Source: CAVYTF01 sp963708205
GTDB taxonomy: Bacteria; Bacteroidota; Bacteroidia; Chitinophagales; Chitinophagaceae
Assembly (NCBI GenBank): GCA_963708205.1
Contig: OY970196.1
Coordinates: forward strand, 124,001-188,000
DNA: 64,000 bases
Reading direction: 5' to 3'
Part shown: piece after piece, positions 35,566 through 43,635 of the stretch
How positions within the stretch are numbered: the first letter of the stretch is position 1
Layout of the letters: the number at the start of each line of letters is the position of its first letter
Program-made: the position numbers and the translations under genes
The notes under the pieces: generated by a model
Database searches by the model: none
Told to the model about the DNA's origin: nothing
Seen by the model: the letters and a program-made list of their open reading frames with translations, nothing else

Positions 35566-35958
35566 CTAAGCAATGGTGTGAAGACCGTGCGGCGACAAGA
35601 AGACAACTATAGTCATTAATATTAACAAGGTAAATATGAAATAAAGTAACACTGCTATATCCAGTTTCTTTAGTTTGCTCTGATTTTCATTTTTCCATTT
35701 TGCCTTTAAAACATCATAATTTACTTTATTATAGCGAAATCCATCGAGAAGTAAAACTATCAGGGTTATTAACAAAATAGGCCAATAACTCACGTACCTT
35801 ATTTTCTTTATAAAGCAAAACAGATAAATGAGCGATAGAATATTAAACATCTGCATTGTTGCAATAGCGAACAATCCTGAAAATCTGGGGCCTGTCCCTC
35901 TATGTTCTTCATAGAATTTACATGCACGATAATAGAAATAATCAAAAAAAGAAAACAT
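35566..35958 (-). CDS. Small membrane protein, hypothetical
   Basis: 130 residues with three hydrophobic helices (about 29-50, 56-71, 102-122) separated by a basic stretch (KIRYVSYWP) and a charged loop (RYNKVNYDVLKAKWKNENQSKLKKL). The start MFSFFDYFYYRACKFYEEHRGTG has the look of a juxtamembrane aromatic belt. No match recognised. Confidence 0.5.
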   Translation of the reverse strand: MFSFFDYFYYRACKFYEEHRGTGPRFSGLFAIATMQMFNILSLIYLFCFIKKIRYVSYWPILLITLIVLLLDGFRYNKVNYDVLKAKWKNENQSKLKKLDIAVLLYFIFTLLILMTIVVFLSPHGLHTIA

Positions 35959-36009
35959 TAAGATTTGGTTTTAGTGTGTAATGAATATTATAGCAGCAGT
36001 CATCAATCC

Positions 36010-36840
36010 CTACTCCTCTTTCCAATGCTTTTTCCCCTTCAGCGCTTTTTCATATTCATCCTTGCTTAAAATATTTTCATCCAGCACCATATCTGTTTTG
36101 CAAAACTTCTTAAAAAAATATTCCAGGTTTTCTTTTGTCTGCATCACATAATCATTCAGATAATTCACATCAACATTTATACAAACCGCGCCGATAACAC
36201 CAAAGCTTTTATGATTGATTGGTATGGATGTGCATTTAAATTTTCGCGCACCAATGTTGAGTTCGTAGTTGAGTTTATCTTCTTTAAGTAATTTTCTTTT
36301 TTTCAGGTCGAGCAGCAAACTTGTTGTGCCCATGCCGATTTTTCTGCCGGTAACATTGTTTTCAAGTTCCACCAAAGAACGTGAAGGATTGACCAAGTTG
36401 TGCAGCAATATCTCGATGCCGATATCAGGAAATGTTCCGCCAATTAACCGCACGATATTTCTATAATTATCTAAAAATTCATTTGTATCATCCACGATCT
36501 TTTCACCATTGTATTCTTTATAAAACTTTTCGTACTGGCGCAATTCAGATGTTTCTAATTGCTGGCGAATATTATTTTGTTCGCCGATAAAGATCAGTTG
36601 CCTTGCAGCGGTGTGATCTTTATTTTTTAAAAGATAATGCATGCCAAGGCGAAAATCTTTGAGTGAAAATTGAGGGATATTATTTCTGTCAACATCGAAA
36701 GGATAAAAATCATATTCCTCCAGATTCTTTCCCTGCAAGGTTTTGCGCTCTTTGAATTTGCCGATAAAATAACCACCGATAAAAATGATAAGTGAAACGA
36801 TGACCTCTGTAATTACGGGAACAATGATAGACTCGTTCAT
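36010..36840 (-). CDS. Membrane-anchored YheO-type PAS sensor protein
   Basis: 276 residues. One N-terminal TM (about 6-26, then FKERK) anchors a mostly cytoplasmic protein. Around 140-235 is a YheO-like PAS domain: VEILLHNLVNPSRSLVELENNVTGRKIGMGTTSLLLDL and GVIGAVCINVDVNYL match the DauR/YheO N-terminal signature. The usual HTH is missing; the C-terminus instead has KCKTDMVLDENILSK-type charge. So a sensor fold is tethered to the membrane without its DNA-binding output. Ligand unknown. Isolated on the minus strand. Confidence 0.65.
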   Translation of the reverse strand: MNESIIVPVITEVIVSLIIFIGGYFIGKFKERKTLQGKNLEEYDFYPFDVDRNNIPQFSLKDFRLGMHYLLKNKDHTAARQLIFIGEQNNIRQQLETSELRQYEKFYKEYNGEKIVDDTNEFLDNYRNIVRLIGGTFPDIGIEILLHNLVNPSRSLVELENNVTGRKIGMGTTSLLLDLKKRKLLKEDKLNYELNIGARKFKCTSIPINHKSFGVIGAVCINVDVNYLNDYVMQTKENLEYFFKKFCKTDMVLDENILSKDEYEKALKGKKHWKEE

Positions 36841-36938
36841 TAAAATGATTTGTGGTACAAGATAAAAAAGTTTTTAGTTGGATTTTTTTAAGGTGAGATA
36901 TTTTTTGAACTGTCAAAAGAAATAAACGTAATAAAAGC

Positions 36939-36965
36939 GTCATTCCCGCGCAAGCGGGAATCTGC
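36939..36965. repeat. 27-bp palindromic element, left copy (REP/dRS3-like)
   Basis: Contains ATTCCCGC-N4-GCGGGAAT (36942-36961) inside a 27-bp unit beginning GTCATTCC and ending GAATCTGC. Its reverse complement is found at 38478-38504 with two mismatches. The pattern resembles widely dispersed small palindromic repeats such as dRS3. Confidence 0.8.
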
Positions 36966-37023
36966 TTTTCTATATTATATTAAGGATAGATGCGGCGAAG
37001 TTGGAAACTGAGATGAGTATAGT

Positions 37024-37542
37024 TTATTCAATTATTCTAAGTAATTTATTTCTTGCAGTATTAGCTTTTTGCATTGCCTCTTTGCCCTCAAATTCAAAAT
37101 AAGTTTCATGATTAAACATACCATCATCCCACTCAATAGTTAGATAAGCCAATTCATTCTTCTGTTTTTTCTTTAAAGCAAATGCAAATACACCAAATGC
37201 TAATAATCTACCTACTGTCAGCCTTTTTTCAATTGTAGAAGCATCCTCTATTGCAATATTTTTAATTGAAGTAAATTGAATAGTCGCCCGTTCAATTGGT
37301 CTTTTTAGAAATTGTGCATCAGTATATTCGAAAATATATAAACAATTATTTTTAGGAAATATTGCTGTGAATTTTAAGCTATTGTCAATCCGTGGATGTC
37401 CTGCAATGTATTTTCCTGCATCAATCTTTAATATAGGTGAAAAGCCACTATTAGCCAACATTTCATTATTCTTTTTAATATTGTTTTGTTTATTAATTAA
37501 AATAAAAAGGAGTATTCCTATGATAATGATAGCTCCAATCAT
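37024..37542 (-). CDS. One-TM membrane protein coupled to a nuclease gene
   Basis: 172 residues. An N-terminal TM (about 2-15, IGAIIIIGILLFILI) precedes a cytosolic domain: ILKIDAGKYIAGHPRIDNSLKF, NNCLYIFEYTD, IQFTSIKNIAIEDASTIEKRL, GRLLAFGVFAFALKKKQKNELAYLTIEW and FEFEGKEAMQ. The beta-strand-rich part with a following hydrophobic segment resembles bacterial PH-like sensor modules, but I do not recognise the family. Its ATG overlaps the TGA of the upstream nuclease frame (ATGA, 37539-37542), so the two are translationally coupled. This overlap also supports the shifted frame as the true end of the nuclease. Confidence 0.6.
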   Translation of the reverse strand: MIGAIIIIGILLFILINKQNNIKKNNEMLANSGFSPILKIDAGKYIAGHPRIDNSLKFTAIFPKNNCLYIFEYTDAQFLKRPIERATIQFTSIKNIAIEDASTIEKRLTVGRLLAFGVFAFALKKKQKNELAYLTIEWDDGMFNHETYFEFEGKEAMQKANTARNKLLRIIE

Positions 37543-38385
37543 TTATCTGCGGTTTTTATATTATCAACGACTTCTATATTCAATAAGTTCTTTACAAACA
37601 ATAAGTCGTAAGGAAGTTTTCCTTCTAATGCTAAAATGGTTCTACTATTCTCCTTTTCTTTTTTTATAACTTGTTCTGCCCGTAAAAGAGATTTATATTT
37701 TACACATTGAAGAAGTCCACGCAATATATCTTCTTTACTTGAAATCTTTGACTTCACTTCAACACCTATCATTGTTTTGCCATCTAAATAAAACATCTAT
37801 ATAGTCAGTAGACAGCAAACGATATTCAATTTGTCCTTGTGCTAATAATTTAGATAACTTGATAGCCGCAGGATTTTCTGAAATAAATTTTTTAAATGCT
37901 TTGTGATGTGAACTTTCGCCACCACCCCTCATTCGCTTTGCAAGTTCCAATACAGTCGATAATTCTATCTTGATTGGCTTTAAATTTAATTCATCTAAAA
38001 CCCAATCCCAATATTCAAATGAAAATATGTCTAGTAATACATTATTTAAAAAAATTTCTTGTTTATTCCTAGGTAGTCTTTTAAACCTTTTTGAGTCAAT
38101 AGCATAGCCAATTCCTTCACTTGGAAGTCGGGTTTGCTTATTCAAAACTAAACATGTAATTGGTGGCATATCAGTTTTAGTCCTTTTACTTAATTCTATT
38201 AAGCCATCACCAATAGCACCTAAAATTTTATTTAAGTTTCTTGGATTACTTATTTTAATGAGTTTTGCAAGGTCAGAATAAAAAATAGGTTGAGCAGCTT
38301 TTGCTTGTGCTACCAGAAAAGGCAGAGTTACTCTTGCTCTTTTTTTAAAAAGTTGCTCACCGTCTAATATATCTTTGTTTGACAT
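37539..38385 (-). pseudogene. Frameshifted PD-(D/E)XK nuclease
   Basis: Two minus-strand frames make one gene: 38385-37759 carries the N-terminal region (FKKRARVTLPFLVAQ, IFYSDLAKLIKISNPRNLNKILGAIGDGLIEL, a winged-helix-like domain) and 37796-37539 the C-terminal catalytic end. The frame breaks at a T4 run (plus-strand A4 at 37790-37793). Removing one T yields YIDVYLDGKTMIGVEVKSK, a PD-(D/E)XK site with D followed 12 residues later by E-V-K. The repaired protein has 281 residues. It looks like a restriction-type nuclease of a defence-associated family. The mutation may be real or a sequencing error. Confidence 0.7.
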
Positions 38386-38419
38386 TTAAAATTTTAACCT
38401 TTTTAGAATCGCACTAGTA

Positions 38420-38452
38420 CAAATATTATCCTAATTATCTTTCCTTCCAAAA
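38420..38452 (-). promoter_or_regulatory. Putative promoter for the nuclease unit
   Basis: On the minus strand TTTTG (38452-38448), a 20-nt spacer, then AATATTTG (38427-38420), one base from the -7 consensus TAnnTTTG. The start would be about 28 nt ahead of the ATG at 38385. It lies inside the region bounded by the inverted palindromic elements. Confidence 0.45.
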
Positions 38453-38477
38453 TACTTTTATCATATAAAACAAATCA

Positions 38478-38504
38478 GCAGATTCCCGCCTTCGCGGGAA
38501 TGAC
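38478..38504. repeat. 27-bp palindromic element, right copy (inverted)
   Basis: ATTCCCGC-N4-GCGGGAAT at 38482-38501. Inverted relative to 36939-36965, it completes the bracket around the nuclease/membrane-protein unit (25 of 27 bases match after reverse complementing). Confidence 0.8.
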
Positions 38505-38536
38505 GTGCAGATTATATTTTCCCCTCAACACATCCC

Positions 38537-38830
38537 ATGCTTGCCCTAAATCACTCCATGCACGACGTAAATCACCTCATGCACGACATAAATCAGCCCA
38601 TGCACGTCGTACATGACCCAATGCACGTCGTAAATCACCTCATGCACGACGTAAATCACCTCATGCACGACATAAATCACCCCATGCACGTCGTACATGA
38701 CCCCATGCACGTCGTACATGACCCAATGCACGTCGTAAATCACCTCATGCACGACGTAAATCACCTCATGCACGACATAAATCACCCCATGCACGTCGTA
38801 CATGACCCCATGTTTGCCGTGCATGAGGCT
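38537..38830. repeat. Fourteen-unit tandem array, exact 21-bp period
   Basis: Units start at 38537 and every 21 bp to 38810. The core is an imperfect palindrome such as TGCACGTCGTACA. Units alternate between GACGT/GACAT and GTCGT types in a recurring order (DV, DI, VH, VN types), repeated with a four- or five-unit superperiod; the first and last units are degenerate. Because the period is a multiple of three, both strands show long artificial open frames. It lies between the SDR gene and the nuclease unit. Confidence 0.92.
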
Positions 38831-38897
38831 AATGCAAGTGCAATCTTTTTGATTTTATTCTCTATTCCGCGCGGTTTTGGCAGAATTGCAAATACGT

Positions 38898-39614
38898 TTA
38901 TCCTTTTCCCGGTATGGCAGGTCTTACTTCTATCTTACTCGGCAATGTTCGTGGATGCATTTGCAAAAGACCCGCAACCATTTCGCCGATATCTTCCGGC
39001 TGTATCTTCCATGCATCTGCTTCGGAAACTATATGACCATCAAAGTTTGTGGCAACAGAACCGGGCATAATGGTGGTAACTTTTATGCCGTGCTTTCGCA
39101 GATCGAGCATGATGGCTTGTGAAAAACCTACCAGCCCAAACTTGCTGGCATTGTAGGCTGCACCTTTCTCAAAAAAATTTGTTCCCGCAAGGCTTGCAAT
39201 GGTGATGATATATCCTTTTGATCTTTTTAAATATTCGATGCTTGCTTTCACGCTGTTGAAAACACCGGTAAGATTTGTGTCGATCGTTTCTTTCCATTCC
39301 GCTTCGGTGAGTTCTTCTATAGATGCAAAATGACCGACGCCTGCATTGGCAACAAGCACATCAAGCTGACCAAAATGATGGATGATCTGTTGCACTGCTT
39401 CTGCCTCAGAAGTGTAAGAGCCAACATCAGACTGCAAAGCCAACACTTTTGAAGTGTCAGCGTTTAATGTTTTTGCGGCTTCAGTTACTGCAGATAAATT
39501 GCGACCTGTAATTGCTACGCGCATACCTTTTTCCAATAACATTTTTGCAATGCCATAGCCGATGCCTTTGCTGCCGCCTGTGATGTAGGCGACTTTATCA
39601 TGAAGGTTAGTCAT
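38898..39614 (-). CDS. Short-chain dehydrogenase/reductase
   Basis: 238 residues, classical SDR: TGGSKGIGYG (12-21, NAD(P) binding), NAGVG (89-93), ASLAG (Ser, about 140), YNASKFG (Tyr and Lys of the active site, about 152-156) and MPGSVATNF. R in AITGRN after beta-2 favours NADPH. Substrate unknown; resembles general 3-oxoacyl-type or sugar reductases. Stands alone, followed by the 21-bp repeat array. Confidence 0.9.
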   Translation of the reverse strand: MTNLHDKVAYITGGSKGIGYGIAKMLLEKGMRVAITGRNLSAVTEAAKTLNADTSKVLALQSDVGSYTSEAEAVQQIIHHFGQLDVLVANAGVGHFASIEELTEAEWKETIDTNLTGVFNSVKASIEYLKRSKGYIITIASLAGTNFFEKGAAYNASKFGLVGFSQAIMLDLRKHGIKVTTIMPGSVATNFDGHIVSEADAWKIQPEDIGEMVAGLLQMHPRTLPSKIEVRPAIPGKG

Positions 39615-39689
39615 ACATATTTTTATTAAAAGTGAATGAAAATTATTTGGTTAAAGCTAAGGAGGATAGATTAATTGATAATTGATTTA

Positions 39690-40184
39690 TTACCTTTTAA
39701 ACTTTAGTTTGACTTTTGGATGTTTAGCAATAAAGCTTTTTAATTTATTAATATCATCATCAGTTACACATCTTTTAGGTAATACAAGTGGATTGCCATT
39801 ATGAAACCACATTAAAATAAAATTCTTTGTTTCTGAAGCTTTATTAAATATTTCAAAAGGTGCTCTTACTTCAAGTTTGCTCGTTATTACTTTTAAATAA
39901 TCTTCTGTTATCTCCCAATCACTTACAATAAAATTTTTTGCTTTCGACACTTTAATAAAAGTAAAAACAAAAAAGAAAATAATAGAATAAGCAGAAAAAA
40001 TAGAGGCAGCTAAAAAAATTAATCCATTTTCTCCCGAAGTATAATAATCAATACCTGATAGAATAATCAGGATAGCAAAAAATATAATATTCCTTATAAA
40101 TTTCTCAGAATAAATTCTGGAAATAATAATAGAACTAAAGCATTCTGCTTTATTTACTTGAGTGGAAAATTTGATAGCTTCCAT
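39690..40184 (-). CDS. YcxB-like membrane protein
   Basis: 164 residues with two TM helices (about 31-48 and 55-77). The C-terminal half matches the YcxB-like pattern: DWEITEDYLKVITSKLEVRAPFEIFNKASETKNFILMWFHNGNPLVLPKRCV, ending in DDDINKLKSFI. These proteins are small, membrane-bound and of unknown function. The 186 bp to the next gene hold nothing certain. Confidence 0.7.
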   Translation of the reverse strand: MEAIKFSTQVNKAECFSSIIISRIYSEKFIRNIIFFAILIILSGIDYYTSGENGLIFLAASIFSAYSIIFFFVFTFIKVSKAKNFIVSDWEITEDYLKVITSKLEVRAPFEIFNKASETKNFILMWFHNGNPLVLPKRCVTDDDINKLKSFIAKHPKVKLKFKR

Positions 40185-40370
40185 TTATTTTAAAATTGGT
40201 GTAGTACAGTAGAAAAGTTTTACATCATCATTTCATCACACAGTTCAGCAGATTAATGAACTCATTGTGAAACATGGCATGCCTAAGATTCCGCTTTAAA
40301 TTTTTTTCCATACATAACTACAGTTGTATAAAATCGTCACAAGATTGCTTCTCTCCAGAAATGCGTTAAT

Positions 40371-41606
40371 TCACCTAAAAAAAATATACCCAATCACAAT
40401 CGCAGCAATCACTCCAATAAGATCAACAAAAATTCCTGCCCAAATTGCGTAGCGAACTTTCTTTATTCCCACGCTTCCAAAGTATAATGCCACAATATAA
40501 AAAGTAGTATCAGATGTTCCCTGGAAGATGCAGGAAAGCTTGCCGATAAAACTGTCTGGTCCGTAAGTTTTCATAGAATCAATCATTAAACCACGCGCAC
40601 CGCTGCCGCTGAATGGTTTCATTATAGCAACCGGCAATGAAGGAACAAAATCATTATTCAGTCCCATTGCTTTAATCACGTAAGAAATTCCGTCTGTGAT
40701 ATAACCGAGCGCACCACTGTCGCGAAACATACGGATGGCAACAAGAAAGCCAACGAGGTAGGGCAGTATTTTTACCACAACAATCCATCCTTCTTTTGCG
40801 CCTTCAATAAACGTGGAAAAGACAGGCACTTTTTTTATCAATCCTGCAAGCAATATCAAAACAATGAGGAGTAATAAAAAAAAATTTCCTGCGACTTTTG
40901 TAAAAGTATTTTTTGCCGCATCAGGAAGTGAATGAACGAAAAATAATAAACCAGCAACAACGCCAATCAATGCAAGAATCCAAAGCAAAAGCGTGATATC
41001 CCATTTTATTTTTTGTTTGATCGTGACAGTTATAATAGCAGCGATGGTTGTACAAAGTGTTGCAGCAACACAAGGAATAAAAACACTTGTGGCATCTATT
41101 GAACCTGCAGCAATTCTGTAACTGATGATGGACAAAGGAATAAGTACAAGTCCGCTTGTTTGCAAAACTAAAAACATGATTTGGGAATTGCTTGCCGTGT
41201 CTTTTGAAGGATTGATGGTTTGCAAACTGTTCATGGCTTTTAATCCGAAAGGTGTTGCAGCATTATCAAGACCAAGCATTACCGCGCTGAAGTTCATCAC
41301 CATCTCTCCCATTGCAGGATGACCTTCGGGCACTTCGGGAAATAATCTTTTCATCAATGGATTTAATAAACGCGCGAGCCATCTTATAGCGCCTGCTTTT
41401 TCTGCAATGTTCATCAATCCAAGAAAAAATATCATTGTTCCTGCAAGTGGAAAAGCCACATCAGTAACGGAAGTTTTTGCAGCATCAAAAATACCATCGG
41501 TAAGAATTTTAAAGATGTCATCATTACCCGGAACAAAAATAAATTTCACCAAAGCAATAATAAAAGCAATAAGAAAAAATAAAACCCAGATGATGTTTAA
41601 TGTCAT
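40371..41606 (-). CDS. SpmA-SpmB fusion nucleoside-recognition (gate) membrane protein
   Basis: 411 residues with about ten TM helices in two related halves. The first half has LAGTMIFFLGLMNIAEKAGAIR and AMGEMVMNFSAVMLGLDNAATPFGLKAM; the second has GWIVVVKILPYLVGFLVAIRMFRDSGA and AIMKPFSGSGARGLMIDSMKTYGPDSFIG, both Gate-domain signatures. In Bacillus SpmA and SpmB are separate spore-core dehydration proteins; in Bacteroidota they are fused. Transport substrate not known. Divergent from ychF. Confidence 0.9.
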   Translation of the reverse strand: MTLNIIWVLFFLIAFIIALVKFIFVPGNDDIFKILTDGIFDAAKTSVTDVAFPLAGTMIFFLGLMNIAEKAGAIRWLARLLNPLMKRLFPEVPEGHPAMGEMVMNFSAVMLGLDNAATPFGLKAMNSLQTINPSKDTASNSQIMFLVLQTSGLVLIPLSIISYRIAAGSIDATSVFIPCVAATLCTTIAAIITVTIKQKIKWDITLLLWILALIGVVAGLLFFVHSLPDAAKNTFTKVAGNFFLLLLIVLILLAGLIKKVPVFSTFIEGAKEGWIVVVKILPYLVGFLVAIRMFRDSGALGYITDGISYVIKAMGLNNDFVPSLPVAIMKPFSGSGARGLMIDSMKTYGPDSFIGKLSCIFQGTSDTTFYIVALYFGSVGIKKVRYAIWAGIFVDLIGVIAAIVIGYIFFR

Positions 41607-41709
41607 GCGGGGAAATTAAGAATTAGTAAGTAAGAATTAAAAATTAAGAATTAAGAACGGTGCATAAATCCAATTATGAATTAGTAATTAATAATTATTG
41701 AATGAATGT

Positions 41710-41717
41710 TACTTTTG
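41710..41717 (+). promoter_or_regulatory. Putative -7 promoter element for ychF
   Basis: A perfect TACTTTTG, 61 bp before the ATG of ychF. No clear -33 TTTG at the expected distance. Confidence 0.4.
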
Positions 41718-41778
41718 CGCGCGATTTAAAGAATGAACTTTATTCTTCATTTTTAATTATAAATTCTTAATTGAAAAC

Positions 41779-42876
41779 ATGGCATTACAGGCAGGCATTG
41801 TAGGATTACCGAATGTTGGAAAATCAACCTTGTTCAATGCATTGAGCAATGCAAAAGCGCAGGCCGCGAATTTTCCTTTTTGCACAATAGAACCAAACAT
41901 CGGCGTAATAACAGTACCCGATGAAAGATTGATAGAACTGGAGAAACTAGTGAAGCCGCATAAAGTAGTTCCTACAACTGTTGAGATAGTTGACATTGCA
42001 GGTTTGGTAAAAGGTGCGAGTAAAGGTGAAGGTTTGGGAAATCAATTTTTAGGAAACATAAGAAGCACTGATGCGATCATTCATGTGCTGAGATGTTTTG
42101 ATGATGATAATGTTATTCATGTTGATGGAAAAATTGATCCTGTAAGTGATAAAGAAATCATTGATACAGAACTGCAGTTGAAAGATCTTGACAGTGTTGA
42201 AAGAAAATTATCGAAGGCAGAAAAAATGGCAAAGACTGATAAAGATGCAGCGGCAAGTTTGGAGGTATTAAGAACTTTGAAAAAACATATGGAAGAAGGG
42301 AAAAATGCAAGAAGTTTTGTTATAACAAAAGAAGATAAAGCAAAGTTTATTGATGATATGTTTTTGCTGACAATGAAACCTGTAATTTATGTTTGTAATG
42401 TTGATGAAAAAAGTGTTGTGTCAGGAAACAATCATACAAGTGCTTTAAAGGAAGCAATAAAAAATGAAAATGCAGAAGTGCTTTTTATTAGCGCAGCAAT
42501 AGAAAGTGAAATTGCAGTGATGGAAAGTTATGATGATCGTCAAATGTTTTTAGAAGATCTCGGTTTGCATGAAAGCGGTGTTGCAAGATTGATCAAATCA
42601 ACTTATAAAATATTAAATCTCGCAACTTATTTTACTGCAGGCGTGCAGGAAGTTCGTGCATGGACAATAACAAAAGGAATGCTCGCGCCACAAGCTGCGG
42701 GAGTTATACATACTGATTTTGAAAAAGGATTTATTCGCGCGGAAGTAATAAAGTACAAAGACTTTATAGCACTTGGAAGTGAAGCTGCATGCAGAGAGGT
42801 CGGTAAGTTAGCAGTGCAGGGAAAAGATTATGTAGTTGAAGACGGAGATATAATGCACTTCAGGTTTAATGTGTAG
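41779..42876 (+). CDS. ychF: Redox-regulated ATPase YchF (OLA1 family)
   Basis: 365 residues, full length. G1 GLPNVGKST (8-16), G3 DIAGLVKGASKGEGLGN, and the altered G4 NVDE instead of NKxD, the reason these Obg-like proteins prefer ATP. The C-terminal TGS-like domain begins around 280 (YFTAGVQEVRAWTI, FEKGFIRAEV, GKDYVVEDGDIMHFRF). Binds ribosomes and influences translation and oxidative stress response. Ends 3 bp before the stop of the convergent polysaccharide cluster. Confidence 0.97.
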   Translation: MALQAGIVGLPNVGKSTLFNALSNAKAQAANFPFCTIEPNIGVITVPDERLIELEKLVKPHKVVPTTVEIVDIAGLVKGASKGEGLGNQFLGNIRSTDAIIHVLRCFDDDNVIHVDGKIDPVSDKEIIDTELQLKDLDSVERKLSKAEKMAKTDKDAAASLEVLRTLKKHMEEGKNARSFVITKEDKAKFIDDMFLLTMKPVIYVCNVDEKSVVSGNNHTSALKEAIKNENAEVLFISAAIESEIAVMESYDDRQMFLEDLGLHESGVARLIKSTYKILNLATYFTAGVQEVRAWTITKGMLAPQAAGVIHTDFEKGFIRAEVIKYKDFIALGSEAACREVGKLAVQGKDYVVEDGDIMHFRFNV

Positions 42877-42879
42877 AAA

Positions 42880-43620
42880 TTATAACAAAAGCTCTTTATT
42901 TTTTATTTCAACCTCTTCAAACAACTTATAAAAATTTTTTGAAGTTGATAATTTTTGTAATGCCATCAAATGCCCTTCATGATGCATGTCTGTTCCGGCT
43001 AATGTGATCATTTTATTCTTCACTAATTTTTCCGCAACATTTTTTATTTGTTTTCCATAGTATCCCGAAAGGGATAAAAGATTGACCTGTAATAAGCAAC
43101 CCAAATCTATAAAACGTTCATACATTTCAAAGTCATGATGATAATAAGTGTATCGCTCAGGATGCGCTAACACAGGTTGCAGACCTTTCAATCTTAAATC
43201 AAAAATTACTTTTTGAATGTTTGCAGAAACAGCCACATAAGACATTTCTATAAGGATCAAATTTTTTCCGAAAGTCAATAATTCATTGCCTTGTTCTACA
43301 GCTTTTTCCATTTCAGCATCAACCATATATTCCGCAGCAGCTTGTATTTCTACAGGTATATTTTGCTCTTGCAAAGCTTGGCGAACAATTGCTAATTTTG
43401 GTAAAATAGTTTGCGGAGAATTAGGATACATATCCGAAATAATATGCGGTGTACAAATAAGTTTTGTGTATCCAAGCTCATTAAGTTGCTTTATAAACTC
43501 AATTGTTTTTTCAATTTCCTGCAAACCATCATCGAGACCCGGAAGTAAGTGAGAGTGCATGTCTGCGCCGATGAAAGATAAATCGGGTTTTATTTTTTTT
43601 TTGAAAAGAGAACCAATCAT
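42880..43620 (-). CDS. CpsB/YwqE-type PHP tyrosine-protein phosphatase
   Basis: 246 residues. Metal ligands of the PHP fold are visible: DMHSHLLPGLDDG (20-32), CTPH (around 57-60), HPERY (around 159) and GTDMH (near 214). Such enzymes dephosphorylate the bacterial tyrosine kinase (Wzc/CapB) that controls chain length and export of polysaccharides. It is the last gene of the surface polysaccharide cluster, starting 15 bp after CapD. No BY-kinase lies in the window, so the partner should be upstream of it, to the right, or elsewhere. Confidence 0.9.
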   Translation of the reverse strand: MIGSLFKKKIKPDLSFIGADMHSHLLPGLDDGLQEIEKTIEFIKQLNELGYTKLICTPHIISDMYPNSPQTILPKLAIVRQALQEQNIPVEIQAAAEYMVDAEMEKAVEQGNELLTFGKNLILIEMSYVAVSANIQKVIFDLRLKGLQPVLAHPERYTYYHHDFEMYERFIDLGCLLQVNLLSLSGYYGKQIKNVAEKLVKNKMITLAGTDMHHEGHLMALQKLSTSKNFYKLFEEVEIKNKELLL

Positions 43621-43635
43621 ATTTTGCAGGGTAAA

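Noticed and set aside
38537..39070. Histidine- and methionine-rich repeat protein read through the 21-bp array
   Set aside because: The seven-residue repeats come from a 21-bp period that keeps frames open on both strands; the rest of the frame runs antisense to the SDR gene, and no start signal supports it.
40200..40310. Short frame ending NELIVKHGMPKIPL
   Set aside because: About 27 codons with no start, no motif, and no neighbour in phase; too little to call a remnant.
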